Positions 1 through 8,426 are shown, counted from the first letter of the stretch. The stretch: DNA of 44,001 bases from Prevotella sp. (GCA_022778905.1 JALFRV010000222.1:1-44001), one strand, 5' to 3'. A program made the numbers and translations. The notes: generated from the sequence alone by a model not told the origin.

Positions 1-1827
1 AAGGACACGCTGAAGACCATCAATCGGCTCAACGCAACATACAGCCGTGAGTACGCCTGTGCCACGGACGAGGTGTTCCGGCGGCTGTCCGAACATCAGA
101 TCAGGCTCCTCAATGAGACTCAGCTCAATGAAGAGCAGCAGCAATGGCTGCGCGATTTCTTCTACGAAAGGCTGAACGGGTCGGTCAATACGATCTGGAT
201 GAACAAGATAGATGATATCTCCACCTTGGAGGATAACCGCATCTACCTCCTCGTCAGACAGCATGAAGTGGCCCGGAACAAGAGCCATCTGGCCATCGTA
301 AAGGTCCCCGACCGCATCTACGGGCGCTTTATCACCGTTCCTCCATCGGAAGGTTTCAGCAACGTCATGTATCTGGACGACATCGTGCGGTTCTGTCTGC
401 CGCTCATATTCATGGGAGGTCCGGAGTCCGAATATAAGGCCTATTCGTTCAAGTTCACCAAGGACGCTGAAATGGATATCGAAAACGACTCCGACTATTC
501 GGTCATCGAGAAGATCTCCCAGGGTGTTTACTCCCGCAAGAAGGGTGATCCCGTGCGCTTGATCTATGACCGCGAGATGCCCCGCGAGATGCTCAAGAAG
601 ATCGTGAAGCGCCTCAACGTGACCGAGTTGGACACGCTCTTAGGGACCAACCGCTATCAGAACCATAAGGACCTCATGTCGTTTCCCGACTGCGGACACA
701 CCGAGTTGAAGTACGAACCGTGGCCCCGGATCATGAAAGAGGAATTTCTCGACAGCCGCAGCGTGCTCGACTCGATCCGCGAGAAAGACCGTTTCATCCA
801 TGTTCCTTATCACAGTTTCGAGAGCTATGTGCGTGTCTTGCAGGAGGCCGCCCTGCGTCCGGAGGTGGTATCGGTCAAGACCACGCTCTACAGATTGGCC
901 AAAGACTCGAAGGTCGTCAAGAGTCTGATATCGGCGGCACGCAACGGCAAGAAGGTCACGGCAGTGGTGGAGCTGCTCGCCAGATTTGATGAGGAGAGCA
1001 ATATCAAGTGGAGTCGGCGCATGCAGGAAGAAGGGATCAACGTCATCTTCGGTGTGGAAGGGCTCAAGATCCATTCAAAACTGTTGCTCATAGAATCCAA
1101 ACGGGGCAACATCGCATGCATTGGGACGGGCAACTTTCATGAAGGCAACGCCCGCGTCTATACCGACTACCTGATGATGACGGCACGTCCGCACATCGTG
1201 GGGGAAGTCGCCAAAGTCTTCAAATTCATCGACCGGCCGTTCTCGCAGGTCCGTTTCCGCGAGCTGATGGTATCTCCCAATTCGATGAAAGCACGCATCC
1301 TGCGCTACCTCAACGCCGAGATCAAGAACGCATCCGCCAAACGTGAGGCCTGGGTAAAGATCAAGATCAACCACATCACGGATGCAGACATCGTCGCAAA
1401 GCTCTATCAGGCCTCCCGCGCAGGTGTCAGGATCGACATCCTCATACGCGGCAACTGCTCGCTAATGCCGGCAGTCAGAGGCCTGAGTGACAACATCCGC
1501 TGTGTGGGCATCATAGATCGCTATCTCGAACATTCGCGCATCCTCATCTTCTGCAACGGCGGCAGCCCGCGCTATTTCTTAGGTTCGGCCGACTGGATGC
1601 CTCGCAATCTCATCAACAGAATAGAAGTCATGACGCCCGTTTACGATGAGGCGCTGCAGCGAGACCTGCTCCGCACCATCGACTACGGCATGCGGGACAC
1701 GACCAACGGACGCCTTGTCGACGGTCATGGCGGTGATCCCATACAGGACGGAAGCATCCGCTTCCATTCACAGGAACAACTTTACAAAGCATATTCAGAT
1801 GAAAGCAATGAATCTGGCAGCGATTGA
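1..1827 (+). CDS. ppk1: Polyphosphate kinase 1, 5'-truncated by the window edge
   Basis: PPK1 reversibly transfers the gamma phosphate of ATP onto polyphosphate. The frame is open from base 1, so the ORF-track start at 73 (a GTG) is only the first start-like codon; comparison with E. coli Ppk suggests roughly 80 N-terminal residues are missing. The phospholipase-D-like catalytic half is clear: LARFDEESNIKW, then GLKIHSKLLLI with the expected phospho-accepting histidine at about codon 358 of the window, GTGNFHEGNARVYTDY, and a second histidine in LEHSRILIF at about codon 511. The spacing between them (153) is close to that of the two E. coli histidines, 435 and 592. The 3' end overlaps the start of the ppx gene by about 29 nt, so the two are very likely co-transcribed and perhaps translationally coupled. 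Identification is secure; only the start is unknown. Confidence 0.96.
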   Translation, partial: KDTLKTINRLNATYSREYACATDEVFRRLSEHQIRLLNETQLNEEQQQWLRDFFYERLNGSVNTIWMNKIDDISTLEDNRIYLLVRQHEVARNKSHLAIVKVPDRIYGRFITVPPSEGFSNVMYLDDIVRFCLPLIFMGGPESEYKAYSFKFTKDAEMDIENDSDYSVIEKISQGVYSRKKGDPVRLIYDREMPREMLKKIVKRLNVTELDTLLGTNRYQNHKDLMSFPDCGHTELKYEPWPRIMKEEFLDSRSVLDSIREKDRFIHVPYHSFESYVRVLQEAALRPEVVSVKTTLYRLAKDSKVVKSLISAARNGKKVTAVVELLARFDEESNIKWSRRMQEEGINVIFGVEGLKIHSKLLLIESKRGNIACIGTGNFHEGNARVYTDYLMMTARPHIVGEVAKVFKFIDRPFSQVRFRELMVSPNSMKARILRYLNAEIKNASAKREAWVKIKINHITDADIVAKLYQASRAGVRIDILIRGNCSLMPAVRGLSDNIRCVGIIDRYLEHSRILIFCNGGSPRYFLGSADWMPRNLINRIEVMTPVYDEALQRDLLRTIDYGMRDTTNGRLVDGHGGDPIQDGSIRFHSQEQLYKAYSDESNESGSD

Positions 1828-2734
1828 TATCGGCTCCAATGGAGCCAGACTGCTGATCAAGAGATTTGATGATGACGGACCGGAAGAAAACCGCGTCCGG
1901 CGCGTAATGTATCTCCGTGTCCCCCTGAGACTCGGTAAGGACGTCTTTACCCTTAACAAGGTGTCGAAGGAACGTGAACGGATGATGCTCCATATGATGA
2001 AAGGCTACAAGCATTTCATGAAACTCAACAACGTGGAAGCATACCGTGCCTGCGCCACATCAGCCATGCGCGATGCCGAGAACGGCCGGAAGGTGCTCAA
2101 GAAGATCGAAAAGGAGACGGGGATCAGGCTCGACATCATCTCCGGAGATGAAGAGGCGAAGCTGCTGGCAAGCAATTTCTTCCCGCTGATGTCTGAAGGT
2201 GACTACGCCCCGGAGACCCTTCCGGCCATCGACGAGTCGCTTACGTATGCCTATGTTGATGTCGGCGGTGGATCCACGGAAGTCTCCCTGATCCAGAACA
2301 GGCAGCTTTTGGTCAGCCATAGTTATGACTGCGGAACGCTCAGAATGCTGAGCGGGAAGGTCAGGAAGGAGACGCTCAACGAGCTGAAGGCCGATTTGGC
2401 CGAATACGCAAAGCGCTTCGGCAAGATCTGCATCATCGGTTCGGGCGGCAATATCAATAAGCTTTATAAGCTCGCACGCGTCAAGGGCGACAAGAAGGAA
2501 CTCCAACTGAAGGAATTGGAATCGCTCTATCTGCAGTTGAAACCATTGAGCATCGAAGAGCGGATGGAAACTTTCGGCCTGAAAGAAGACCGTGCCGACG
2601 TCATCATACCTGCTGCGGAGATCTTCCTGATGGTTGCCAACGGGCTTAAATCTGACCGTATCCTCGTCCCATACATATCTTTAGCCGACAGCATCGTGGA
2701 CGGATTGTATGAGCAGATGCGCAATGAAACATAA
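1799..2734 (+). CDS. ppx: Ppx/GppA-family exopolyphosphatase
   Basis: Likely hydrolyses terminal phosphate from polyphosphate (Ppx) or pppGpp (GppA). The ORF track begins at 1646, but those 51 extra codons lie in another frame of ppk1 and look non-coding. The family begins at the glycine-rich ATPase-fold motif LAAIDIGSNGARLLI right after the ATG at 1799; an ATG at 1808 is an alternative. The second signature, DVGGGSTEVSLI, is at about residue 154, and a GSGGNINKL motif follows. At 311 aa this is the short, two-domain form without the C-terminal HD-like extension of long Ppx/GppA proteins. Position directly after ppk1 argues for exopolyphosphatase, making a synthesis/degradation pair, although GppA activity cannot be excluded. 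Confidence 0.92.
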   Translation: MKAMNLAAIDIGSNGARLLIKRFDDDGPEENRVRRVMYLRVPLRLGKDVFTLNKVSKERERMMLHMMKGYKHFMKLNNVEAYRACATSAMRDAENGRKVLKKIEKETGIRLDIISGDEEAKLLASNFFPLMSEGDYAPETLPAIDESLTYAYVDVGGGSTEVSLIQNRQLLVSHSYDCGTLRMLSGKVRKETLNELKADLAEYAKRFGKICIIGSGGNINKLYKLARVKGDKKELQLKELESLYLQLKPLSIEERMETFGLKEDRADVIIPAAEIFLMVANGLKSDRILVPYISLADSIVDGLYEQMRNET

Positions 2735-2795
2735 TTGAAAAACAAATGTAAATGGATCATTAAACTGCTGTAACGCTATTGCAATAATGCCCCCT

Positions 2796-2803
2796 TACCT
2801 TTG
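2796..2803 (+). promoter_or_regulatory. Putative -7 element of the TonB-receptor operon
   Basis: TACCTTTG matches the Bacteroidetes -7 consensus TAnnTTTG, 35 nt before the receptor ATG. No TTTG lies at the ideal -33 distance, so this is supported by the -7 box and its position only. Confidence 0.4.
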
Positions 2804-2838
2804 CATCGTGAATTATGAAGCAAAAAACAAGGTAAGAA

Positions 2839-5643
2839 ATGAAAGATTACAGAAGGGGATTGACAACGATAGCGTTGTTGTTTGTTTTAATCATCACATG
2901 CAAGGCTCAGCGATTGCTGGGCTTGGTGCAGGACGCACAGACCAAGGAGCCGCTCACGGGCGCGCTTGTGTCCGTTAAAGGAAGCGATGCCAAGGCGGTG
3001 ACAGATATCGACGGATTGTTCGAAATCAAAGTTCCGGTTAATGCGCCCTGCACCTTAATCATATCCTATGTAGGTTATCAGTCGCAGCAGATCGGCGGTC
3101 TGTCGCCTTCGGCATCTTCCGACGGGCAGCGGATAACGGTCTCCATGCGTCCCGACGAGCATGAGCTGACCGGCGTCACCGTGACGGGTATAGCCCGCAA
3201 GAACACGGAGTCGGCGGCCATACTGCAAGTCAAGAACAGTTCGGTCATCGTCAGCAACGTCTCCGCCCAGGAGATCAGCAAGACCCAGGACACCAATGCG
3301 GGTGAAGTGATCCGCCGTGTTCCGGGCGTCAGTCTTATCGAAGACAAGTTCGTGATGGTGCGCGGGCTGTCCCAACGTTATAATAATGTATGGATCAATG
3401 GCAGTGCCGTGCCGAGCAGTGAAGCCGACTCCCGCGCCTTCTCCTTCGACATCATCCCGAGCAGCCAGATTGATAACCTGACGATCGTGAAGACACCCAG
3501 CGCCGAGTATCCTGCCGACTACACCGGCGGTTTCATCATGGTCGACACGAAGGAGATACCGGCCGAGAACAGCTTCTCCGTCTCATTGGGCGGCAACTGG
3601 AACACTGCTTCCGCGTTCAAGGATTTCTCTTACAACAAGGGATCTGGCACCGACTTCCTCGGTTTCGACGGTGGGCTGCGCTCACTCGACGGAGGAATCA
3701 ACGCCGCATTGAATCCCATCGCCGGCGAGGGGACTGATCTGCTCCATAATGGACTGAACAATGACTGGTCGGTCAGGAACCATAAGCCGATGGGAGACCT
3801 TAAACTCGCAGCCAGCCTCAACCGCAGATGGCAGTTGGGCGGACGATGGCTGGGCATGATTGCAGCCGTCAATTACACCAACGAATACCGCACCTATGAG
3901 AACATGCAGAACAATCTCTTCGGGGTATACGACGTGGCCAACGACCGTTCCAACTATCTGCGGCACTCTGTCGACGATCAGTTCAACCACAATGTGCGTG
4001 TGGGAGCGATGCTCAACTTTACCTTCCTGTCAAAGGACGGCAACCATAAGTATCAGCTGAAGAATATCTTCAACCAATTGGGAAACAGCCGATACACGTG
4101 GCGTGAGGGTGTAAGCGCACAGGCGAACATCGAAAATTCAGCCGAATACTACTACCGCAGCCGCACGACCTACAATGGTCAGCTGACCGGAAAGCACACC
4201 CTCGGCAGCAACTCTGTCGACTGGAGCGCCGGCTATGCCTATGCCAACCGTCACCTGCCCGACCGCCGCCGCTATCTCGTCGATGACGCCATCGAGAGCA
4301 ATGTGATGGCGCTGACAACGGGAAATGACATCTCCCGCGAGTGGACACAGTTGGATGAGCACATCCTTTCGGCCAATGTCAACGCCCGGCACGACTTTGA
4401 CTTCAACGGCTGGCGTCCGTTCCTCAAGGCCGGAGCCTACACGGAGTATCGCACGAGGGAATATACGACCCGCGAATTCATCTACAACTGGAATGTCTCC
4501 GACAACAACATGCCGGCCGACTTCCGCCACGCCTATATCCCGGACCTGCTCAGCAACGCGGACAACTTCGGTGCGGACAAGCTCTATCTCTTGGAGCAGG
4601 TGAGATGGCGCAACAACTATAGCGGACACAACACGTTAGGGGCGGGCTACCTGACTGCTTCTATCCCCTTCGGCAAGTTGGGTATCAACGCCGGTGTCCG
4701 CTACGAACACAATGACATGGAGCTTGTCTCCAACACACGAGATAATGAACGCAGCGAAACGTCACGCCACTACCGGACCAACGACCTCTTTCCTTCGGTC
4801 AACGCGGTCTACAAGTTCAATGACCGCAACCAGCTCCGCATGTCCTACGGAAAGAGTGTCAACCGTCCCGAATTCCGTGAGGTTTCCTCCTCGGTATTCT
4901 ACGACTTCGACCTCGCCTCGAGCGTTCAGGGAAACACAGAGCTGCGCAACTGCTACGTCCATAATGCCGACTTGCGCTACGAGTTCTACCCTAACCAGGG
5001 CGAACTGATCTCGTTGGCCGTCTTCTACAAGCATTTCGATTCGCCCATCGAGTGGACTTACACCGTAGCGGGCGGTACAGATCTCATCTACTCTTATAAG
5101 AACGCGAAGAGCGCCAACAACTATGGACTTGAGGTGGATGTGCGCAAAGACCTCACCTTCATCGGGCTGCCGGGCTTCAGCTGGTCGTTCAACGGATCGC
5201 TGATCAAGAGCCGCGTCGAGTTCGAAAAGGGCAGCAAGGAGGAGAACAGACCCATGCAGGGACAGTCACCTTACCTGATCAACACCGGCCTTTTCAACAA
5301 GAACGACCGCCATCAGCTCAATGTCGGCCTGCTCTACAACCGCATCGGAAAGCGCATCATCGGTGTGGGCCGCAGCGAGGGCACCACGGGAAGCGATGAG
5401 AACGCGCGCATCCCGGACAGCTACGAGATGCCCCGCAATGTCTTCGACCTCACGGCGAGCAAGCTGTTCGGCAAGCACTGGGAGCTGAAGCTCACCGTCC
5501 GCGACCTGCTGGCCGAGAAAGTATACTACAAGCAGTTTGCCGATGTCAGGCGCTCGGGCGGCAGCAGCCGCACCGTCGAGGAGATTACGCGCTGCTATGA
5601 TGCAGGCCGTAACATCGGCTTCAACTGCATCTACAGATTCTGA
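2839..5643 (+). CDS. TonB-dependent outer-membrane receptor (non-SusC type)
   Basis: Outer-membrane beta-barrel for energised uptake of an unknown ligand. A signal peptide occupies about residues 1-23 (hydrophobic TIALLFVLIITCKAQ), followed by a carboxypeptidase-regulatory-like beta-sandwich (about 25-105, with GLVQDAQTKEPLTGALVSVKG and SYVGYQ). The plug domain is at about 120-235 (VIRRVPGVSL, VRGLSQRYNNVWING) and the barrel continues to a terminal aromatic residue (CIYRF), as expected for BAM-dependent assembly. At 934 aa it is a typical length. It lacks the SusC family features and has no SusD partner; its partner is the beta-helix lipoprotein 34 nt downstream. The ligand is unknown. Position after ppk1-ppx makes phosphate or a phosphorylated compound a possibility, which is inference only. 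Confidence 0.93.
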   Translation: MKDYRRGLTTIALLFVLIITCKAQRLLGLVQDAQTKEPLTGALVSVKGSDAKAVTDIDGLFEIKVPVNAPCTLIISYVGYQSQQIGGLSPSASSDGQRITVSMRPDEHELTGVTVTGIARKNTESAAILQVKNSSVIVSNVSAQEISKTQDTNAGEVIRRVPGVSLIEDKFVMVRGLSQRYNNVWINGSAVPSSEADSRAFSFDIIPSSQIDNLTIVKTPSAEYPADYTGGFIMVDTKEIPAENSFSVSLGGNWNTASAFKDFSYNKGSGTDFLGFDGGLRSLDGGINAALNPIAGEGTDLLHNGLNNDWSVRNHKPMGDLKLAASLNRRWQLGGRWLGMIAAVNYTNEYRTYENMQNNLFGVYDVANDRSNYLRHSVDDQFNHNVRVGAMLNFTFLSKDGNHKYQLKNIFNQLGNSRYTWREGVSAQANIENSAEYYYRSRTTYNGQLTGKHTLGSNSVDWSAGYAYANRHLPDRRRYLVDDAIESNVMALTTGNDISREWTQLDEHILSANVNARHDFDFNGWRPFLKAGAYTEYRTREYTTREFIYNWNVSDNNMPADFRHAYIPDLLSNADNFGADKLYLLEQVRWRNNYSGHNTLGAGYLTASIPFGKLGINAGVRYEHNDMELVSNTRDNERSETSRHYRTNDLFPSVNAVYKFNDRNQLRMSYGKSVNRPEFREVSSSVFYDFDLASSVQGNTELRNCYVHNADLRYEFYPNQGELISLAVFYKHFDSPIEWTYTVAGGTDLIYSYKNAKSANNYGLEVDVRKDLTFIGLPGFSWSFNGSLIKSRVEFEKGSKEENRPMQGQSPYLINTGLFNKNDRHQLNVGLLYNRIGKRIIGVGRSEGTTGSDENARIPDSYEMPRNVFDLTASKLFGKHWELKLTVRDLLAEKVYYKQFADVRRSGGSSRTVEEITRCYDAGRNIGFNCIYRF

Positions 5644-5677
5644 AACAGTTTTTCATGTTTAACAAACATAACGCAAG

Positions 5678-7201
5678 ATGAACAAAAAACAATGGATGGG
5701 ATGCCTCGGCATCCTGATGCTTGCAGCCGGCATGACGGCTTGCAGCAGTGACGACGTGACAGAACCAAGTAAGCCAGACACAGGCTCCTATGTCTGGACA
5801 ACGGACGGAGGGCTCAAAGCCTGTGACCATCTCCTCTTCGCAAGCGGCAAGGAGGATGCCAACGGCACTGAAATCGGAAACGGAGATCAGGAGTTTGTCT
5901 TCACTGGAAAGCAGACGCTGAAGAAAGGAACATATCTGTTGAAAGGATGGGTCTATATTGCCGCAGGCGCGGAGCTGACCATCGAACCGGGAACTGTCAT
6001 CAAAGGTGACAAGCAGACGAAGGCTTCGCTCATCGTGGAACGCGGTGGCAAGCTCATTGCCAAAGGCTCCGCCACGGCCCCGATCGTCTTCACTTCGGCA
6101 CAGCCTAAAGGTAGCCGCAAGCCGGGCGACTGGGGAGGACTCATCCTTTGTGGAAAAGCGCAGAACAACCAGACCGAAATGCAGATCGAAGGCGGTCCGC
6201 GCACCAAGCACGGAGGCAACGACAACGCCGACAACTCGGGCGTGCTGAGCTACGTGCGCATCGAGTTCTGCGGCTTCCCATTCGAGAAGGACAAGGAGAT
6301 CAACGGCCTTACGCTCGGCTCTGTGGGCAGCGGCACGCAGATCGATCACGTGCAGGTGTCCTACTCGAACGATGATTCGTTCGAGTGGTTCGGCGGCGCT
6401 GTCAACTGCAAATACCTCGTGGCCTACCGCGGGTGGGATGATGACTTCGACACAGACAACGGCTTCTCGGGCAACGTACAGTTCGGTCTCGTCGTCCGCG
6501 ACAGCCGTTTGGCCGACACGTCACAGAGTAACGGCTTTGAGAGTGACAACTGCGCCGACGGCAGTCTGGTCAGTCCGTACACCACGGCCACATTCTCCAA
6601 CATCACGTTCGTAGGCCCCAAGCTCGACCCGAACTTCCAGAACACCACCGACTACATCAACGGCGGCAACATGAACCCGAACAACGGATCCGCCCTGGGC
6701 AAGTTCCAGTCAGCCATGCAGATCCGCCGCAGCTCCCGCCTGAACTGTTTCAACACTGTCGCCGTGGGCTTCCCGATCGGCCTCATCCTTGACAATCAGA
6801 AGGGAGACACCCAGGGCGCTGCCAAAGCAGGCAACCTGAAACTGCAGAACGTCTGGTTCGCCGGCATGGATGTGGCCGGTTCCGATGCCAACAAAGTCTA
6901 CGAAGACGTGCTCGTCACCGGCTATGACGCCAGTTCGAAGCCCGTCACCGACGCCACGAAGAAGAGCTTCTCAAGCACCTGGTTCCTTGCTCAGACAGGC
7001 AACAAGGTCTATCCTGCCATCACCGACCTGCTGCTGACCAACGGCTATATGCCCGCCGCAGGCAGTCCGGTGCTCAACGCCGCTTCCTTCGCCAACCTCG
7101 GCAGCTGGTTCCAGAAGGTCAGCTACATCGGTGCGTTCAACAGCGGTGACAGCTGGCTCAACGGCTGGACCAACTTCGATCCGCAGCAGACTGACTATTG
7201 A
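5678..7201 (+). CDS. Probable surface lipoprotein with beta-helix-like repeats
   Basis: A 507-aa exported protein with a lipoprotein-type signal, MNKKQWMGCLGILMLAAGMTAC, cleaved before Cys22. The following SSDD resembles the acidic lipoprotein export signal that directs Bacteroidota lipoproteins to the cell surface. The mature part has many short beta-strand repeats typical of right-handed parallel beta-helices: GWVYIAAGAELTIEPGTVIKG, GGKLIAKGSATAPIVFTSAQ, then GDWGGLILCGKA, SYVRIEFCG and HVQVSYSNDDSFEWFGG. No lyase or hydrolase catalytic motif is recognised. Relatives are widespread in Bacteroidota and often carry uninformative names. Only 34 nt separate it from the upstream TonB receptor and a terminator follows, so the two form one transcription unit. 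The best guess is a ligand-capture partner of that receptor; the ligand is unknown. Confidence 0.8.
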   Translation: MNKKQWMGCLGILMLAAGMTACSSDDVTEPSKPDTGSYVWTTDGGLKACDHLLFASGKEDANGTEIGNGDQEFVFTGKQTLKKGTYLLKGWVYIAAGAELTIEPGTVIKGDKQTKASLIVERGGKLIAKGSATAPIVFTSAQPKGSRKPGDWGGLILCGKAQNNQTEMQIEGGPRTKHGGNDNADNSGVLSYVRIEFCGFPFEKDKEINGLTLGSVGSGTQIDHVQVSYSNDDSFEWFGGAVNCKYLVAYRGWDDDFDTDNGFSGNVQFGLVVRDSRLADTSQSNGFESDNCADGSLVSPYTTATFSNITFVGPKLDPNFQNTTDYINGGNMNPNNGSALGKFQSAMQIRRSSRLNCFNTVAVGFPIGLILDNQKGDTQGAAKAGNLKLQNVWFAGMDVAGSDANKVYEDVLVTGYDASSKPVTDATKKSFSSTWFLAQTGNKVYPAITDLLLTNGYMPAAGSPVLNAASFANLGSWFQKVSYIGAFNSGDSWLNGWTNFDPQQTDY

Positions 7202-7284
7202 TCGCCAAGGTGCGGTCATTCCGCAGGCGCAGAAAAGCCTGCCGGCAGATCGTGAACCTCTCTCTTACAAAGCTATATAACAAG

Positions 7285-7325
7285 GCCGGGCAGACGTCGA
7301 TTGATGTCTGTCCGGCATTCTTTTG
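7285..7325 (+). terminator. Intrinsic terminator after the TonB receptor/lipoprotein operon
   Basis: GCCGGGCAGAC pairs with GTCTGTCCGGC (11 bp, one G.U) around a 10-nt loop and is followed by ATTCTTTTG. It lies 84 nt past the lipoprotein stop. Confidence 0.8.
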
Positions 7326-7439
7326 CCCTGTCGGAAACCCTCGGCGACGGTCACGCAGCGTGCTTCCGCCGGTCCTGATCGGCACGTCCGGCGTTCCCGA
7401 TAGGGGGATCCGCCCTTCCTGTTCAGCCCTTCCGGATCG

Positions 7440-7527
7440 CGTGCAGGCCTGCTGCACCGTCCGTGCAGCTATCCTGCACATCCCGTGCACCGGTCCTGCA
7501 CATCTCGTGCAGCATATCTGCACGCGC
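7440..7527. repeat. Array I: four 22-bp tandem units, each a GTGCAG-N5-CTGCAC dyad
   Basis: Units start at 7440, 7462, 7484 and 7506. Each reads C-GTGCA(G/C)-N5-CTGCAC followed by four variable bases. The half-sites are conserved while the centre and tail vary. Every unit could be a protein-binding dyad or a small hairpin. Confidence 0.85.
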
Positions 7528-7562
7528 CCCGTAGACGGTCTTTGGCCAGTGTGGAAAGTAGC

Positions 7563-7589
7563 CCGGAACGTTGCGGAAGATCGTTCCGG
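7563..7589. repeat. Perfect 8-bp inverted repeat
   Basis: CCGGAACG and CGTTCCGG flank an 11-nt loop (TTGCGGAAGAT). There is no T tract, so it is not an obvious terminator; it may be an RNA stem or an operator. Confidence 0.6.
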
Positions 7590-7635
7590 CCAGCGCAGAA
7601 TATAGGTTGGCATCCGGAAAAGCGAAAAAAGAAAA

Positions 7636-7651
7636 AAAACGGAGCCGTTTT
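7636..7651. terminator. Possible bidirectional terminator
   Basis: AAAACGG-AG-CCGTTTT is a perfect palindromic stem preceded by a long A-rich tract (7622-7639) and followed by CTTGCTTTT. Read on the minus strand the T tract is the stronger one. It would separate array I from the promoter of the DUF6078-like gene. Confidence 0.45.
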
Positions 7652-7683
7652 CTTGCTTTTGCTGTGCAGATCTGTTAACTTTG
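7652..7683 (+). promoter_or_regulatory. Putative promoter upstream of array II and the DUF6078-like gene
   Basis: TAACTTTG at 7676-7683 fits TAnnTTTG, with a CTTG 20 nt upstream (7652-7655) as a possible -33 box. If used, transcription would start at about 7690 and array II would lie in a leader of about 270 nt. Confidence 0.45.
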
Positions 7684-7833
7684 CAGCAGCGGCATCCGAC
7701 GGTGGCATGCGGCTGCGCTTCACCTGGCTGCAATCGTATTTGCATCTGGCATGCGGCTGCGATTCATGTTGCGGTTGTGGCATCCGATGGTTGTATGCGG
7801 CTGCGCTTCACTTTGCCGCAACTTCATTGGCTC
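7680..7833. repeat. Array II: seven degenerate 22-bp units with a 44-bp super-period
   Basis: ATGCGGCTGCG occurs at 7707, 7751 and 7795, exactly 44 bp apart, and GGCATCCGAYGG occurs at 7691 and 7779 (88 bp apart). Cutting at 22 bp gives units from 7680, 7702, 7724, 7746, 7768, 7790 and 7812, all with a (T/G)GC-type core at positions 3-5. One unit holds TGCAA-N6-TTGCA, a dyad resembling those of array I. Confidence 0.75.
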
Positions 7834-7959
7834 GCGTCATCCGTCTGCCGGGCTGCCGTTGCCCGGAGTCTTCGGCGCTTCTGCAGGAGCGGAGCGGTCA
7901 TGGATCGCTGTGCGCCCGTGTCCTGCCGCATCATCAAGGATAACCTTCAAATCAATCAG

Positions 7960-8391
7960 ATGAAAAACATGGATTTCGACTTAGTACCTACGGGATGGCC
8001 CCTGTGTTTCAGGGACGAGTGCGGTCAGCGCGACCGTTGTCTGCGTTATCAGGCCGGCATGGCTGTGCCCACGGAGCAGCTGACCGCGACAGCAGTGGTG
8101 CCGCAACCGCTCACCGAAGCCGGCTGCAGGGCCTTCCATGCCATCCGGGAAGAGCGGGTGGCGTGGGGATTCACGCATCTTTTCGATGCGGTGAGCCATC
8201 GCGACTATGCCGCCTTGCGGCGGGAGGTGGAGCAACTGTTAGGCAGCCGCTACGCATATCATCGCTATCACACCGGCGAACGCAAGCTGCGCGAGGAGCA
8301 GCAGCGGCAGATCGCCCGGCTGCTGGCGGTCCATGGCTACCCTTCAGCCCCCGTCTTCGACCATCAGGCCGCGGCCCTCGTCTTCGGATAG
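7960..8391 (+). CDS. DUF6078-like small protein with N-terminal Cys cluster
   Basis: The ORF track starts this frame at 7681, inside array II, where the translation is low-complexity Ala/Arg/Cys sequence. The protein-like part begins at the ATG at 7960 (MKNMDFDLVPTGWPLC), giving 143 aa, with MDF at 7969 as an alternative start. Residues 14-30 carry a C-x4-C-x5-C-L-R-Y cluster (LCFRDECGQRDRCLRY) that could bind a metal. The middle has AFHAIREERVAWGFTHLFD, then a charged helical stretch (LRREVEQLLGSRYAYHRYH) and a helix-turn-like segment (EEQQRQIARLLAVHGY). I associate this pattern with the uncharacterised Bacteroidota family DUF6078, from memory. No signal peptide is seen, so it should be cytoplasmic. 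It converges on the DUF4476 gene with a 35-nt gap. No function can be assigned. Confidence 0.68.
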   Translation: MKNMDFDLVPTGWPLCFRDECGQRDRCLRYQAGMAVPTEQLTATAVVPQPLTEAGCRAFHAIREERVAWGFTHLFDAVSHRDYAALRREVEQLLGSRYAYHRYHTGERKLREEQQRQIARLLAVHGYPSAPVFDHQAAALVFG

Positions 8392-8426
8392 AGGCGGGCA
8401 GGAGGGGCGGGCAGTGATGTGCGGCT

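Larger units (their letters stand above)
7202..7959. other. 758-bp gene-free region with arrays and hairpins
   Basis: Contains, in order: a terminator (7285-7325), a 22-bp tandem array of dyads (7440-7527), an 8-bp-arm hairpin (7563-7589), a palindromic stem flanked by A and T tracts (7636-7651), a promoter-like -7 box (7676-7683) and a second 22/44-bp array (7680-7833). The ORFs called here (for example 7198..7605, 7158..7745 and 7485..7943) run through repeats and hairpins and have no protein-like composition, so I treat the region as non-coding. Confidence 0.7.

Noticed and set aside
2771-2795. Pho box upstream of the TonB receptor
   Set aside because: CTGTAAC and GCAATAA resemble half-sites only loosely and the spacing is wrong; not enough to call.
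7440-7833. CRISPR array
   Set aside because: The 22-bp units are directly adjacent with no unique spacers, and no cas genes are nearby.
7158-7943. ORFs 7158..7745 (-), 7198..7605 (+), 7469..7783 (-) and 7485..7943 (+)
   Set aside because: Cys/Arg-rich translations of the terminator, hairpins and 22-bp arrays; they lack protein-like composition.
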